Assembly (NCBI GenBank): GCA_017311185.1
Contig: JAESUZ010002701.1
Span: 186,001-250,000 of the forward strand
Direction: 5' to 3'
Origin: Proteles cristata cristata
Lineage: Eukaryota > Chordata > Mammalia > Carnivora > Hyaenidae
Length of the DNA stretch: 64,000 nt
The notes under the pieces are model-generated. The model ran no database searches. It was not told the DNA's origin and saw only the letters and a list, made by a program, of their open reading frames with translations. A program made the translations under genes and the position numbers. Below, piece by piece: positions 10,126 through 22,009 of the stretch (positions are counted from its first letter, which is position 1; each line of letters opens with the position of its first letter).

Positions 10126-10352
10126 GGGGAACCTGGATGGCTCAGTTGGTTAAGTGTCTGACTCTTGGTTTCAGTTCAGTTAATGATCTGGTAGTTTTAT
10201 GAGTTCGAGCCCTACATCGGGCTCTGCACTGACAGTGCAAAACCTGCTTGGGATTCTCTCTCTCTCCTCTCTGTCCCTCCCCTACTCATGCTGTCTGTGT
10301 ATTTCTCAAAATAAATAAACTTTTTAAAAAGGTTTTAAAAAATGAAAAAAAA
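10126..10352 (+). mobile_element. Felid CAN SINE
   Basis: Head GGGGAACCTGGATGGCTCAG, a GAGTTCGAGCCC box, (CT)n and a long A-rich tail. Flanks GCAAAGGATAT and GCAGAGAAGGATAT probably derive from the TSD. Confidence 0.94.
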
Positions 10353-10419
10353 AAGCAGAGAAGGATATAAAGACTTCTCATGTGTAATTTCAAAGAATTC
10401 AAAAGATTTTATTTGCAAT

Positions 10420-10442
10420 GGGGTGGGGGGTGGGGTGGGGGG
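10420..10442 (+). other. Canonical G-quadruplex motif
   Basis: Four G-runs of 4, 6, 4 and 6 (10420-10423, 10425-10430, 10432-10435, 10437-10442) separated by single T loops. Short loops with four or more G per run are the most stable G4 class in general knowledge. The surroundings are AT-rich unique DNA between a SINE and an L2. Confidence 0.9.
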
Positions 10443-10504
10443 AGAGTCTGATTAGATTCCCCCAGTGATTTACTGGTAAACTTGGAATTAAGTCCACTGT
10501 AGCC

Positions 10505-10998
10505 TACATGACCAGATATGATCAGGTCCTGTCTTACTCTGCAAACCCACTATCACTTGCTTCCTTGTTCATTAAATAATAATACTTTGACCACTCTGGT
10601 TCCACTGCTCTTCCTCAAGCACAGCTCAACATCTGGGCCTTTGCACTTGTTCTTCTTGAAATGCTCGTCTGCAGATTTTTGCGCAACTGGGTTACTTTTG
10701 TCCTTTAGGTCTCTCCTCAAAGCTTTCCTTCTTAGAGACTTTCCCTGCTTATCTTATCTAAAATACTTTCTATTACCCATATATTCTCCCTTAAACTTAC
10801 AACTATGTATTCTAGGAAATCGTATATTTCTGAGAACTTAACATTATATTTCATTTATTTATTTATTTCATACCTTCCCATTAGAATATTATGTGTTGTG
10901 TGGCAGGAAGTGATTTCTTTGTTTATTGGTGTTTCCCTAGTTTCTGACAAAACTGCCTGGCACATAGAGAGTATTCGATAAATATTTGTCAAATGAAC
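10505..10998 (+). mobile_element. L2 LINE 3' end
   Basis: Ordered L2 landmarks: 'gggcctttgcacttgttcttcttgaaatgctc', 'tttaggtctctcctcaaagc', 'agagactttccctgc', 'tatttcatttatttattt', 'gcctggcacatagagagtattcgataaatatttgtcaaatgaa'. This covers the last ORF2 codons and the 3' UTR. It is inactive and too diverged to translate cleanly. Confidence 0.85.
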
Positions 10999-11184
10999 AA
11001 ATGACTGTGTATCATATTTTATCAGGTATTTTACATGGTAAATAACTTTATGGCTTGTTGACTAGTTCTATATATATTTGTTTGAAGTGGTTGTGCAAAG
11101 GCTAGAAATGAGACATCTTACTTAAAATCTATGTTAGAAATATGTTATGCTGTTTAAAAGGTTAATAAACATTTTGATAAGGAG
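10999..11184. other. No feature recognised
   Basis: AT-rich spacer between L2 and MIR remnants. Confidence 0.35.
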
Positions 11185-11450
11185 TTATCACTGAACTTCT
11201 GTATAACAAACACTATGCTTTAGATACATTATTTCAATCTATACTTAAAGTGATTGTTTATATTATGTACTATTTTCTCCATTGCTCAGAAATAGTAACT
11301 GAGACTGAATGAAGTTAATTTACTAGGTACTTGACCACTTACATTGGTAAGTGTACATTGGTCATCGACATAAAAGTGGGCCCACTAATTAAAATGCAAG
11401 CCTATTTGACTCCAAAACCTATGCCATTTACAACAGCTACCTTTCAGGTC
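11185..11450 (-). repeat. MIR-like ancient SINE, reverse strand
   Basis: 'acttctgtataacaaacactatgctttagatacattatttcaat...ttatgtactattttctccattgctcagaaatagtaactgagact...' and then 'gcctatttgactccaaaacctatgcc'. The blocks follow the MIR complement in order, with an extra stretch in the middle. Confidence 0.65.
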
Positions 11451-12469
11451 AGAGTCCTAATTTAACTGATCTGTATTAGTCAGCACATAAATCACATCTA
11501 CTTATAAAATTTTTATTTCATTTTATTCCACTTTGATATTCAAACACATTCCTCCCTGTGTTTAATTGGTCTGAGTCTGACACAAACTTTAGGTGATTTA
11601 TTTAAAAGTCAATTTAATTTGATGGTGTTCTTTGAAGGATCTGTATTTAATATCTAATTTCCCATAATTGTTCATTACAGCCTGACATCTTCCCTGAACA
11701 GCATTGGTTATGGCTCCTGGAGTGGATCTCACACACAGATCCTACGGTTATGAAAGCTGGTTTTGCTCCTCTCTGTAAGGAGAGCACTTGTGAAGACTCC
11801 CACATCGACAAGATACAGATTGGCAGAAAACAGACAGATTGATCGCACTCAGAAAGCAGAGTGCTCCACTGTTGGCACAGAATGGCATTCTGGCTACAAA
11901 GACAGTATTTTCAGCTCCTATAAGAGGGGGCGGGACCTTGCTGTACTTAGCATCAACAGCATGAATGTTCAACATGAATGAATGTTCAGTGGCACATACT
12001 CAGCATCTATTCAAAACATGCACTCAGGACACCCAGAAATGTTATGTTCTTGTCTTCTATTCTAGTCCCGATTGTCATTTCTTGAGGTTGAAGGCAACAT
12101 GAGCATTAGGGGCAGGGTGAGGATGCTTGCTTTACATCTCACTCGGTTAAAATCAAAGCTCAAAGAGGTATATTTTGTGTTTGGGGCCATTTCGGTATGG
12201 CTCTGGCACCAGAATGGTTACAACATGAAGTGCTGTGACTCTACCTGTGACCTTTCAGTTCAACTATCATCTCCTACCGAACCTACTCACCTAGTACTTA
12301 ACACACACAGAACTTCTGGTATGCCACACCCTAGCACCTCTAATTACCTCATGCAACATATGCTGGCCCTCAGCTGGGAATAGTGTTCTACTCTGGCAAT
12401 GTTAGTGGTAATATTTTTACTGACACCTGAGGCAAGGTTACCTAGAGCTTCTACTTCTTTGGGTATATT
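11451..12469. other. No gene or repeat recognised
   Basis: Unique-looking. The forward and reverse open frames near 11750-11980 and 12072-12383 overlap, are short, and have no recognisable features. The 11700-11960 part is somewhat GC-richer than its surroundings. Confidence 0.4.
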
Positions 12470-12655
12470 GTAATATGTCTGTCTCTCCAATTAGGATTGA
12501 GCTCCTATAGGACAAGGAACCTATTTCTTCATCTTCTTAATTTCTTAAATTTGAGAATAATGCATGATGTATAGAAGAAATAGAGTAACTGATAAGTGAA
12601 TAAAATGAATGAATGAGTGAATGAATAAATGAGTAAATAAATGAATGAATGAATT
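12470..12655 (+). repeat. L2-like tail ending in (TGAA)n
   Basis: 'tctgtctctccaattaggattgagctcctataggacaaggaacctatttcttcatctt' follows the L2 terminus 'tctccccactagactgtgagctccttgaggacagggacc...'. Its terminal TGAATGAA has grown into a (TGAA/TAAA)n tract at about 12600-12652. Confidence 0.55.
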
Positions 12656-12794
12656 TTCAGCATTTTAAAATAAGCTTCGCTTCCACAATCGAAGTGGGGC
12701 ATTAACAGAAAAGTGAGATCAGGAAGAGTGGACACTGTTTGGTATGAAGTATGTTTCTGTTGCCAGTAGGAGAATAAATCAGGTCGGTGCGATA

Positions 12795-13030
12795 CCGAAT
12801 GGATTAGGAATGTGGACTCCAGTGTCTAAGTTTCTGGGCTCCAATCCTTCCTTAAAAGTCTCTTGCTCTGTGTCCTTGGACAAACTACTTAACTCCTCTG
12901 AGTTTCAGTCTCTTCAGTTGAAAACATGGGGATATTGGGAGTCTCTACTATCAATTGGATTCAAGTCAGATTTCAATGGGGGAATACATAGATGTCTGTA
13001 GCACTATACTAAGCCCGCATTAAGGTCTCA
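12795..13030 (+). repeat. MIR-like ancient SINE
   Basis: 'gtctaagtttctgggctccaatccttcc', 'ttgctctgtgtccttggacaaactacttaactcctctgagtttcagtctcttcagttgaaaacatggggat' is a clear MIR core (tgtgaccttgggcaagtcacttaacctctctgagcctcagtttcctcat). The 3' end fades near 13030. Confidence 0.78.
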
Positions 13031-13489
13031 GAAATGTGAATGGCAATAGAGATAGTATGTTATTGTCTTACTGCCTTGTGCTTGCTCTGTACGAAAAATA
13101 GGTCTGGCCTATTGACTGTGAGCAAAAGTGTATTGTCTTAAATAATATAAGATTCTATGTCTCTCTAGCTAAGCCTGAGACTGATGCCTTACGGTAAGGC
13201 ATTGGTTCTTAAATACTTGAAATAAATAACAACCCGAAGGTTGTTTAGCTTAATTTAAAACACATGCCTACCCTCTCGGGCACTGCAGATTCAGACCATA
13301 AGAGAAGATGTCCTTGCCTGTGAAGAATTTATAGAAAGGGGAGATTAAAAAAAAAGAACTATTTAAAGTAGTGACCAAAATTCCATCCATCAGTAAGAAC
13401 TAACAATTATAAATGTCTATGCACCAAATATAGGAACACCTAAATATTTAAAACAATCACAAACAGAAACAACCTTATAGATAAGAATG

Positions 13490-15804
13490 TGATAATAGCA
13501 GGGGACTTTAATACTCTACTTACAGCAATAGATAGATCAACCAGACAGAGAATCACTAAAGAAACAATGGACTTGAATGACACAATGGACCCAGATGGAT
13601 CTGACAGATATATTTAGAACTCTGCATCCCGAAGCCAAAGATTTCACTTTCTTTTCAAGTGCACATGGCACATTCTCCAAGATAGATCACATGTAAGGAC
13701 ATAAAGCAGCCCTCAATAAATATAAAAGAACTGAGATCATACCATGCACACTTTCAGATCATAATGCTTTGAAACTTGAAATCAATCACAGAAAGAAGTC
13801 TGGAAAACCTCCAAAAACATGGAGGTTAAAGAACACTCTACTAAAGAATGAATGGGCCAATCAGGCAGTTAGAGAGGAAATTAAGCAATATATGGAAACA
13901 AATGAAAATGAAAACACAACAATCCAAACTCTAGGGGATGCAGCAAAGGCAGTCCTAAGAGGAAACTGCATTGCTCTCCAGGCCTATTTCAAGAGATTAG
14001 AGAAAGCACAAGTGCAAAATCTAACAACTCGCCTAAAGGAACTAGAGGCAGAGCAACAAGAGTATCCCAAACCGAGTAGAAGAAGGGAAATAGTAAAAAT
14101 TAGAGCAGAAATAAACAACATAGAGACCAAAGAAACAATTGAACAGACCCATGAAACCAAGAGTTAGTTCTTTGAAAAAATAAACAAAACTGACAAACCT
14201 CCAGCCAGGCTTCTCAAAAAGAAAAGAGAGAGCACCCAAATAGACAAAATTATGAATGAAAATGGACTTATTACAACCAACTCCTCAGAAATACAAGCAA
14301 TTATCAGGGAATACTATGAAAATTATATGCCAACAAATTGGACAATTTAGAAAATGGGCAAATTCCTAAACACACACTCACTACCAAAATTCACAGGGGA
14401 AGAAATAGAAAATCTGAACAGACCCATAGCTAGTGAAGAAATCGAATCAGTTCTCAAAAATCTCCCAACAAATAAAAGCCCTGGACCTGATGGCTTCCCA
14501 GGGGAGTTCTACCAGACATTTAAAATGGAATTAATACCAATTCTTCTCAAGCTATTCCAAAAAATAGAAATTGAAGGAAAACTCCCAGACTCATTTTATG
14601 AAGCCAGCATCACTCTGATTCCCAAGCCAGACAGAGATCCAGCAAAAAAAGAGAACTACAAGCCAATATCCTTGATGAATACAGGTGCAAAAATCCTCAA
14701 CAAGATACTTGCAAATCAAATCCAACAGCACATAAAAAGAATCATCCACCAAGATCAAGTGGGATTCATTCCTGGGTTACAGGGCTGGCTCAACATTTGC
14801 AAATCACTCAATGTGATACATCACATCAACAAAAGAAAAGATAAAAACCATATGATCCTGTCAATAGATGCAGAAAAAGCATTTGACAAAATACAACATC
14901 CCTTCTTAATAAAAACCCTTGAGAAAGTCGGGATAGAAGGAACTTACTTAAATATCATAAAAGCCATCTATGAGAAGCCCTCAGCTAACATCACCCTCAA
15001 CGGGGAAAAACTGAGAGCTTTCCCCCTGAGATCAGGAGCAGTTCAGGGATGTCCACTCTCACCACTACTGTTTAACATAGTGCTAGAAGTCCTAGCATCA
15101 GCCATCAGACAACAAAAGGAAATAAAAGGCATCAGGATTGGCAAAGAAGAAGTCAAAGTTTCACTTTTTGTAGATGACATGATACTCTACATAGAAAACC
15201 CAACAGACTCCACCAGAAGCCTACAAGAACCGATCCATAAAATACCTAGGAATAAACCTAACCAAGGATGCAAGAGATCTGTATGATGAAAACTATAGAA
15301 AACTTATGAAGGAAATTGAAGAAGACACAAAAAAATGGAAACACATTCCATGCTCATGGGTAGGAAGAATAAATATAGTTAAGATGTCATTACTACCTAA
15401 AGCACTCTACACATTCAATGCAATTCCCATCAAAATTGCACCAGCATACTTCTCAAAACTAGAACAAACTATCCAAAAATTTGTATGGAACCACAGAAGA
15501 CCCCGAATAGCCAAAGTAATCCTGAAAAATAAAACCAAAACGGGAGGGATCACCATCCCAGACTTTAGCCTCTACTACAAAGCTGCCATCATCAAGACAG
15601 TATGGTATTGGCACAAAAACAGACACATAGACCAATGGAACAGAATTGAGAACTCAGAAGTGGACCCAAAAGTATACAGCCAACTGATCTTTGACAAAGC
15701 AGGAAAGAATATCCAATGGAAAAAAGACAGCCTCTTTAAGAGATGGGGCTGGGAGAACTGGACAGCAACATGCAGCAGAATGAAACTAGATCATTTTCTC
15801 ACAC

Positions 15805-15859
<55 letters not shown>

Positions 15860-16798
15860 CCTCAAAATGGATAAAGGACCTGAACGTGTGACAGGAAACC
15901 ATCAAGACCCTAGAGGAGACAGCAGGAAGCAACCTCCTTGACCTCCACTGCAGCAATTTCTTACTTGACACATCCTCAAGAGCAAAAATAAACTGCTGGG
16001 ACCTCATCAAGATTAAAAGCTTCTGCACAGCAAAGCAAACAATCCATAAAACTAATAGGCAACAGAATGGGAAAAGATAGTTGCTAATGACATATCAGAT
16101 AAAGGGCTAATATCCAAAATCTATAAGGAACTCACCAAACTCCACAACCGAAAAACAAACAACCCAGTGAAGAAGTAGACAGAAGACATGAACAGACACT
16201 TCCCCAAAGAGGGGCCATCCAGATGGCCAACAGACACATGAAACGATGCTCAGCATCCCTCCTCATCAGGGAAATACACATCAAAACCACACTGAGATAC
16301 TACCTCACGCCAGTCAGAGTGGCTAAAATGAGCCAATCAGAGAACTCTAGATGCTGGCGAGGATGTGGAGAAACGGGCACCCTCCTACAGGGTTGGTGGG
16401 AATGTAAACTGGTACAGCCCCTCTGAAAAACAGTGTGGAGTTTCCTCAGGAAACTAACAATAGAACTCCCCTATGACCCAGCAATAGCACTGCTAGGAAT
16501 TTACCCAAGGGATACAGAAATGTTGATGCATAGGAGCACATGTACCCCAATGTTCATAGCAGCACTCTCCACAATAGCTAAAACCTGGAAAGAGCCTAAG
16601 TGTCCATCAACGGATGAATGGATCAAGATGTGGTTTATCTATACGATGGAATACTACATGGAAATGAGAAAGAATGACATCTGGCCATGTGTAGCAACAT
16701 GGATGGAACTTGAGGGTGTTATGCTGAGCGAAATAAGTCAGGCAGAGAAGGATAAATACCTTATGATTGCACGTATAGGAGGATTAGGAGGAACTTAA
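13490..16798 (+). pseudogene. LINE-1 ORF2 protein fragment, broken reading frame
   Basis: Order of visible parts: an endonuclease tail with GDFN (about 13500) and SDHN-like (about 13755) motifs; the linker; a reverse transcriptase with motif [12 protein letters not shown] (about 14860), motif [19 protein letters not shown] (about 15045) and the catalytic FVDDMILY (about 15167); then the C-terminal domain with [21 protein letters not shown] (shown only in part) near 16360 and [15 protein letters not shown] near 16465. Breaks: a TAG where family copies have Trp (14165-14167), a frame change near 14348, a deletion with frame shift near 15226, a shift caused by the CA repeat at 15808-15856, and a TGA for Trp at 16424-16426. 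Family copies of ORF2 are about 1,270 residues. This one encodes no complete product. Confidence 0.92.
15808..15856. repeat. (CA)n microsatellite inside L1 ORF2
   Basis: About 24 uninterrupted AC units replace the short 'ccatacacaaaaataaac' segment usual in L1 at this place. The expansion moves the downstream frame out of register with ORF2. Confidence 0.93.
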
Positions 16799-16985
16799 TG
16801 GAGGACCAAGGGGGAGAAGAAGGGGGGAAACAGTGGAGGAGAGGGAGAGAGGCAAACCATAGGAGACTCTTGAATACTGAGAACAAACTGAGGACTGATG
16901 TGTGTGGGAGGGAGGCGGGAGATGTGCATGGAGGAGGGCACTTGTGGTTACTAGAGTGAAGTTAAAAAAAATCTTAATGTTCCAT

Positions 16986-17363
16986 ATTTTTTTAAAGAAA
17001 GAGTCTAGTAATTTATGGTAATGTAGAACAGCAGGCCAACATTAAAATGATTTTTATAAAGGCCATATACTTACATGGAAAATGCTTATGATGAGGAAAG
17101 GATAATAATCAATTTTACATTTAAAGTGAGTCCAATAATATTTTTCCATGCTCCTGAATAAGAAAGCAATAAGAATTAAATGGTACACTCCAAGATGTTA
17201 ACAATGTATAGGAGCATGAAAGCTATAAATCCCTTCCAATCTCTTCTCATTTTTTTATTCTCTGTGTTTACTGACATGAGTGGATAACATTTTCATAATG
17301 AAAAAGAAATTGGAGAATAGAATAACTGCATGGACAAATGCCTTAAATACATGAAAGCTTCAT
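16986..17363. other. No gene or repeat recognised
   Basis: AT-rich unique sequence between the L1 tail and the next SINE. Confidence 0.4.
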
Positions 17364-17584
17364 GGGGCTCCTGGGTGGCTCAGTCGGTTAGGCATCCAGC
17401 TTTGGCTCAGATCATGATCTCATGGTTCGTGGGTTGAGCCCTGCATCGGGCTCTGTGCTGACAGCTAGCTCAGAGCCTGGAGTCTGCTTCAGATTCTGTG
17501 TCTCCCTCTCTCTAGGACCCTCCTCTGCTCAGGCTGTCTCTCTCTCTCTCTCAGAAATAAATAAAAAACTTAAAAAAATTTACA
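17364..17584 (+). mobile_element. Felid CAN SINE
   Basis: Head GGGGCTCCTGGGTGGCTCAG; GACAGCTAGCTCAGAGCCTGG shows the longer body type. Perfect 16-base TSD TACATGAAAGCTTCAT at 17348-17363 and 17585-17600. Confidence 0.97.
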
Positions 17585-17600
17585 TACATGAAAGCTTCAT

Positions 17601-18689
17601 TTCTAAGTCTTTTGTAAAAATCAACAGTGCCCCTCTTCATGCCTAGCTGACCAATTATTTCTATCACCTGGACACACTGCCAATCCACCGAGAGAATGGA
17701 GATCACACCTAATTTCCATAATTATGGAAACTGTTTAGCAGCTGTTATTTCTTTTCTTTTTAACCTTTCTATAGAAATATGAATTCTGTAAAACAATTTG
17801 AGAATAATAATTAATCTATCTTTGGACCATTATTAGAGACCATGAAGACAGCCTGCCATTAACTAGCCACCTAACTCAAAGGGGAAAATACATCCTTTCT
17901 CAGTGTAAATATTTTTATGTTAGACAAATGTTTGACTCCAATACAGCTATTATACACAATGATGTACTCACTTTATATATGATAACTGAGTAATCTATTT
18001 GGAATGACTTATACCAGTTGTTGCTCAATTTTCTTAGTGAAAGGTTCATTTAACGTCTCAGTCATCTTTTTTTCCCCCATGGCACACCTTACGTCAAAGA
18101 AGTCTCTAACAATTCATTTATTTATTAAAATGTTTCAAGCAACTTAAGAAGTATTATCCTAATAACGTAATAGAGTTTTGAAAGAATAGTTTATGCCAAA
18201 TGAGATTAAAAAAAATCATTTCGCTTTCCTCTTAAATAATCATGATTTCTGATACTCAAACTTCCCTTTGGACTCTCTACCACCTCTCAAACCTTGGAGC
18301 CAGATTGGATACCACCATCTTCATTTCCTACCCTGTCCTGATTTTCTTGCTTTGGTTTGGTACTTGCATTTTATGATGGCAACCAACAGAAACCCAGCTC
18401 CACAATGACATCATCGAAAGATACATAATGGGATCTAATGTTGAAACTCAGATATCTCAAGGCCATGTTTTCAGAGCTCCTAAAAGATACTGAATACTCT
18501 CCCTTTTTCTCAAAAAACTTAAACTGTCCCTCCGAGTCCTCTGTGTGGACCCCCAGGATGCATCAACACATAGTTTTGGAACCATGGATTTACATAACAT
18601 ATCTAGAACTAGAAAGCTAGTATCTATTCAGCTCTTTTCAAGACGTGCGTAAAGACATTAGAAGATCCTTCCATAAAATTTTACGAAAA
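17601..18689. other. No gene or repeat recognised
   Basis: Unique-looking. Open frames are short and featureless. Confidence 0.4.
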
Positions 18690-18795
18690 CCAGAGCTAAA
18701 AGCCCTAAATTGTATCTAATTCAATCAACCTGCTTCATGGATGAAACCACTAGAACCAGTAGATTACAAGATTAGGCTTGCTAAAGGACAAAGAG
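18690..18795 (-). repeat. Possible MIR fragment, reverse strand
   Basis: 'caacctgcttcatggatgaaaccactagaaccagtagattacaagattaggcttgctaaagg' loosely follows the MIR complement. It is weak. Confidence 0.3.
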
Positions 18796-18889
18796 CTAAT
18801 TAATAGAATAATCACTGTTATATCACTTGTGATGTTTTATTACAATATTCTATTGATCTATCAACTTTGATTATTGAATAACAAGAATC

Positions 18890-18985
18890 ACATCTGACCC
18901 CAGGGATCAGGGTCTTTCGACTCCTAGTCTTGACAGGGCTCATTGCATGTGCTCGATAAATGTCTCCTTAAATTATTAAAAGGTT
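18890..18985 (+). repeat. Possible L2 3' tail
   Basis: 'gggatcagggtctttcgactcc...cagggctcattgcatgtgctcgataaatgtctcc' resembles the L2 terminus (agggaccctgtcttt ... gtaggtgctcaataaatgttt). Confidence 0.45.
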
Positions 18986-19924
18986 CATATAGGCATTTGT
19001 TGGAATTCAGGTTTTGTTCTTTTTTCATATCAAGATACATTTGAGGTAATAATTCCTATAGTCACATGGTACAAAATACAAAATTTGATTTGTCCACTAA
19101 TTTTATAGAAAGATGGGTCATCTTCTTACCTCTTGACATTAACTATTTTAAAGTATTTATATTTCATTAGGTACTCATATTTCATAAATTTCAGGGTATC
19201 AACACTGGTAAGTATCCATCTAAATCTAACCAACTTTTGCCTTATTACATAATCTAAAATTTGACTATTTCAAATATAATCAACTATCTGTTTTTATGGC
19301 AGTCAGATACAAAACCAGAAATGGTCTCTAAAAATAATTGACTATTAACTATCTCAAGATTAATATACAACTGCATATATTATTTCATTGATATGTTCCT
19401 TGACTCAGTCTACCAACTTAATTAAAATTCTTTTACTTGTCATACACCATTGTATTTCCTGGGAATTCAAAGTAGCATAAAATGCTTATGGTCGGTAGTT
19501 TAAAATTTAGTTAATTCACAGGAATATCAACAAGTAGCTCTAATAAAATATAAAATATGCTACAGCAGAGCAATCATGATACTAAAGATAAGGAACAGTT
19601 CATTCCATCTATACAGTTCAGAGAGGAATTCAGAAAACGCTTAGCTATATGTGTTGAAAATTGGAAAGGAGGTGAGATAAAGGCAAAGTATTACTCTGGA
19701 AAGGTATAATTGAGAAAGCTGAGTTTCTGAGGAGGATAACTCATATCCCCAGTAGGGGGGACTCATTGTCTTGCACTCAGACCCTCATAATGTTCTCCAT
19801 AAAGGGTATGTTTCCTCCAACTAAATGCTGAGCTCTGCATCCAATTTAGGTCTTCAGGCTATGTCATGGGCACCAGTGTCATCTGTGACTGAGCTCTAGT
19901 CATCATCTGACTCTGGGACCCCAT
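18986..19924. other. No gene or repeat recognised
   Basis: AT-rich unique sequence. Confidence 0.4.
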
Positions 19925-20054
19925 ATACTTCCCCAGGTCTTATATCTCCATCATAAAATGTATATAATAGAAAAATTCTGAAGTGTTTGTATGAAAATTA
20001 AATGAGAATACACATTTATATTGCCTAGTACAATGTCTAACCCACAGAAGTTGT

Positions 20055-20055
<1 letters not shown>
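19925..20055 (+). repeat. MIR-like 3' portion
   Basis: 'atctccatcataaaatgtatataatag...atgaaaattaaatgagaatacaca...gcctagtacaatgtctaacccacagaa' follows the MIR 3' half in order. Confidence 0.55.
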
Positions 20056-20110
<55 letters not shown>

Positions 20111-20160
20111 AAAAAGGAAAGGAAAGGAAAGGAAAGGAAAGGAAAAAGAGAAGAGAGAAG
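20056..20160 (+). repeat. (GAAA)n followed by (GGAAA)n purine microsatellite
   Basis: About 14 GAAA units (20056-20111), then several GGAAA units and a GA-rich end. It starts directly after the MIR 3' end, so it may have grown from that terminus. Both strands give meaningless low-complexity open frames. Confidence 0.92.
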
Positions 20161-21419
20161 AAAAAACCAATTAGATTATCCCTCCTATTCAAAATCCATT
20201 AAATTGCACTATTTAGCATTTCCACCCTAATGTTTTAATCCACTTTTGGCATTTTCCTTCAAGGCAAAGTTAACAAAATCCAATAACCAGAAGAGATGAT
20301 AATTAACATAGCTGAGGGAAGATCAAAGAATTTAAGTTGATATGACTATATTGTGCCTTAGGTAGAAACTAAAGAATTGGACAGCTCACACCCAATCTAA
20401 AGAGACATCGGAACCTTGGCCTGGTATTGTCAGATCTTCCAGTTTTTCAAGAGAGATTAGAAATCTGTTTTTAATGTGAAATATTCAAATGTGCAAATAT
20501 TTTCTTTTAGCATTAATCACATGACTTCTGTATCCCCTAAATCAACAGGACTTCAACTTCATGGCTATTCTGGGCCAGGAATGTTTTATTTTTATACAAA
20601 ACTATAGACACTTTTCATAATTTTACCACTCTTTACTGTTTATATTGACATACATGAGCTGCCCTCTACTATGCCTGCCAGTTAGCTAAAATGACCTTGG
20701 GGAAATGCACGTTGCTCATACATTTTACCTATGGGTAGCAAAGGAAAAGGGAGGTTGAACTGAGTTCACTTCCTTGAGTTGTTTTGGTCACTCCAAACAT
20801 AGTGAAAACAGGGTAAATCCTGGGGAAAATGACCATTTTGCATAGTAATTAGTCTCCAAGATGACAAATGAGGTGAGATTTTGCTCCCTTCCCACCCTTA
20901 TGAACTTTCTGGGCTCCAGGCATTGGGTGGCCTGATTGGCCAGGATCGCAGCTAGAGAGTGCGGTAATAAAGAAGAAAGGAAGGAAGATTTCCCAAGAGG
21001 CAGATGTCCATGGAGGAAGCCTGAGGCCCTTAGGGAAACCAATTATTCCTTGCATCTGGGGCAATGCTTCCTCCCAAGCCTGGCACTCAACCCAGCCCAC
21101 CTTGGGCTCAGACTGGGCATTTGCCATCATTTGCCCTCATAGGCTCATTTCTCTCCTGTAACTTTGATCAATTTTTCCACTACGTTTCTTCCTCTCCTGC
21201 TTATTTTCATGTCAAATGGAGTTTACCAGATATAGTAAAAATGTATCCAGTTGTCTCTTTAGAAAAAGGCCATTATGAAACATTAATATGAATTAACAGT
21301 GGAGGTAATTATGGCACTGCATTTTTGGACACTATCCTGGTGAGCATTTGGGTTTGTGTATTTATTTGATTGGCTCTTTTATGGCCCCAAGGTTGCTCAG
21401 ATAGCAGCAGCCTATTTAG
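20161..21419. other. No gene or repeat recognised
   Basis: Unique-looking. Overlapping short open frames at 20788-21291 occur on both strands without features. Confidence 0.4.
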
Positions 21420-21570
21420 TATTTGGAGATCTGGGTTGAATCACTCTAACAATGTGACAATAAGAAATTATTTAACTTTTCTGAAAGTTGAGCTTTTTAT
21501 TTCTCAGTTAAAACATTTTTAACTCTGTTGTCATTGTATCGCTATGGGGATTAATGTGGTTAATTTAGAT
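21420..21570 (+). repeat. MIR-like fragment
   Basis: 'gatctgggttgaatcactctaacaatgtgacaataagaaattatttaacttttctgaaagttgagc' resembles the MIR 5' half with the 'acttaacctctctgagcctc' core. Confidence 0.45.
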
Positions 21571-22009
21571 AAAACCACTACTATTCTCCCCATGCATCTC
21601 CCCCAATGAAAACTGATTTGAATTAGCTCATTCACATTGACCTCCCCCCACCACACACACAAGATTCATAAAAGGTAGAAAAATGAAACAAATCTATTCC
21701 ATGTAAAAGCTAACCAAGAACTTATAGTCTAGATCAAGGAAAACTAACAGTGATATTAACCGAGTCTACCTGAACCTGCATAGTTACTGCAGGTGTTAAA
21801 TTTTGCTGGTCTAAGATACAAAGGAAAAAGGAGGGCATGGTCACTGGTGAAACTCATTCTTTTTTTATTCACAGTTGAAGAATGTTCTTAGTGTTTTGAA
21901 GAAGCAAATTTCAGAATTCCACTATAATTTTGGTATATAGGATGTCCTCTATTGAGGCCGTAAGATACGTCTTGATGTGTACCCCTATTTAAAAATAAAA
22001 ATCCAATGG
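21571..22009. other. No gene or repeat recognised
   Basis: Unique-looking sequence up to the SINE TSD at 21997-22009. Confidence 0.4.

Larger units (their letters stand above)
13378..16985 (+). mobile_element. 5'-truncated, internally deleted LINE-1 (carnivore L1)
   Basis: Starts inside ORF2 in the endonuclease domain, so the 5' UTR, ORF1 and the ORF2 start are absent. It runs through the reverse transcriptase and C-terminal regions into the 3' UTR, with the carnivore L1 phrases CCATAGGAGACTCTTGAATA and GAGGAGGGCACTTG. It ends in a short A-rich stretch (about 16965-16985). The usual terminal segment before the tail seems shortened. A (CA)n expansion sits inside it at 15808-15856. No TSD was found. 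It is dead, but some of its L1 relatives supply the machinery for SINE copying. Confidence 0.95.

Noticed and set aside
13769..15941. Reverse transcriptase gene
   Set aside because: Real LINE-1 ORF2 homology, but stops, frame changes and a deletion rule out a functional protein. Annotated as a pseudogene.
20056..20160. Low-complexity reverse-strand frame with FLSFF repeats
   Set aside because: Product of the (GAAA)n microsatellite.
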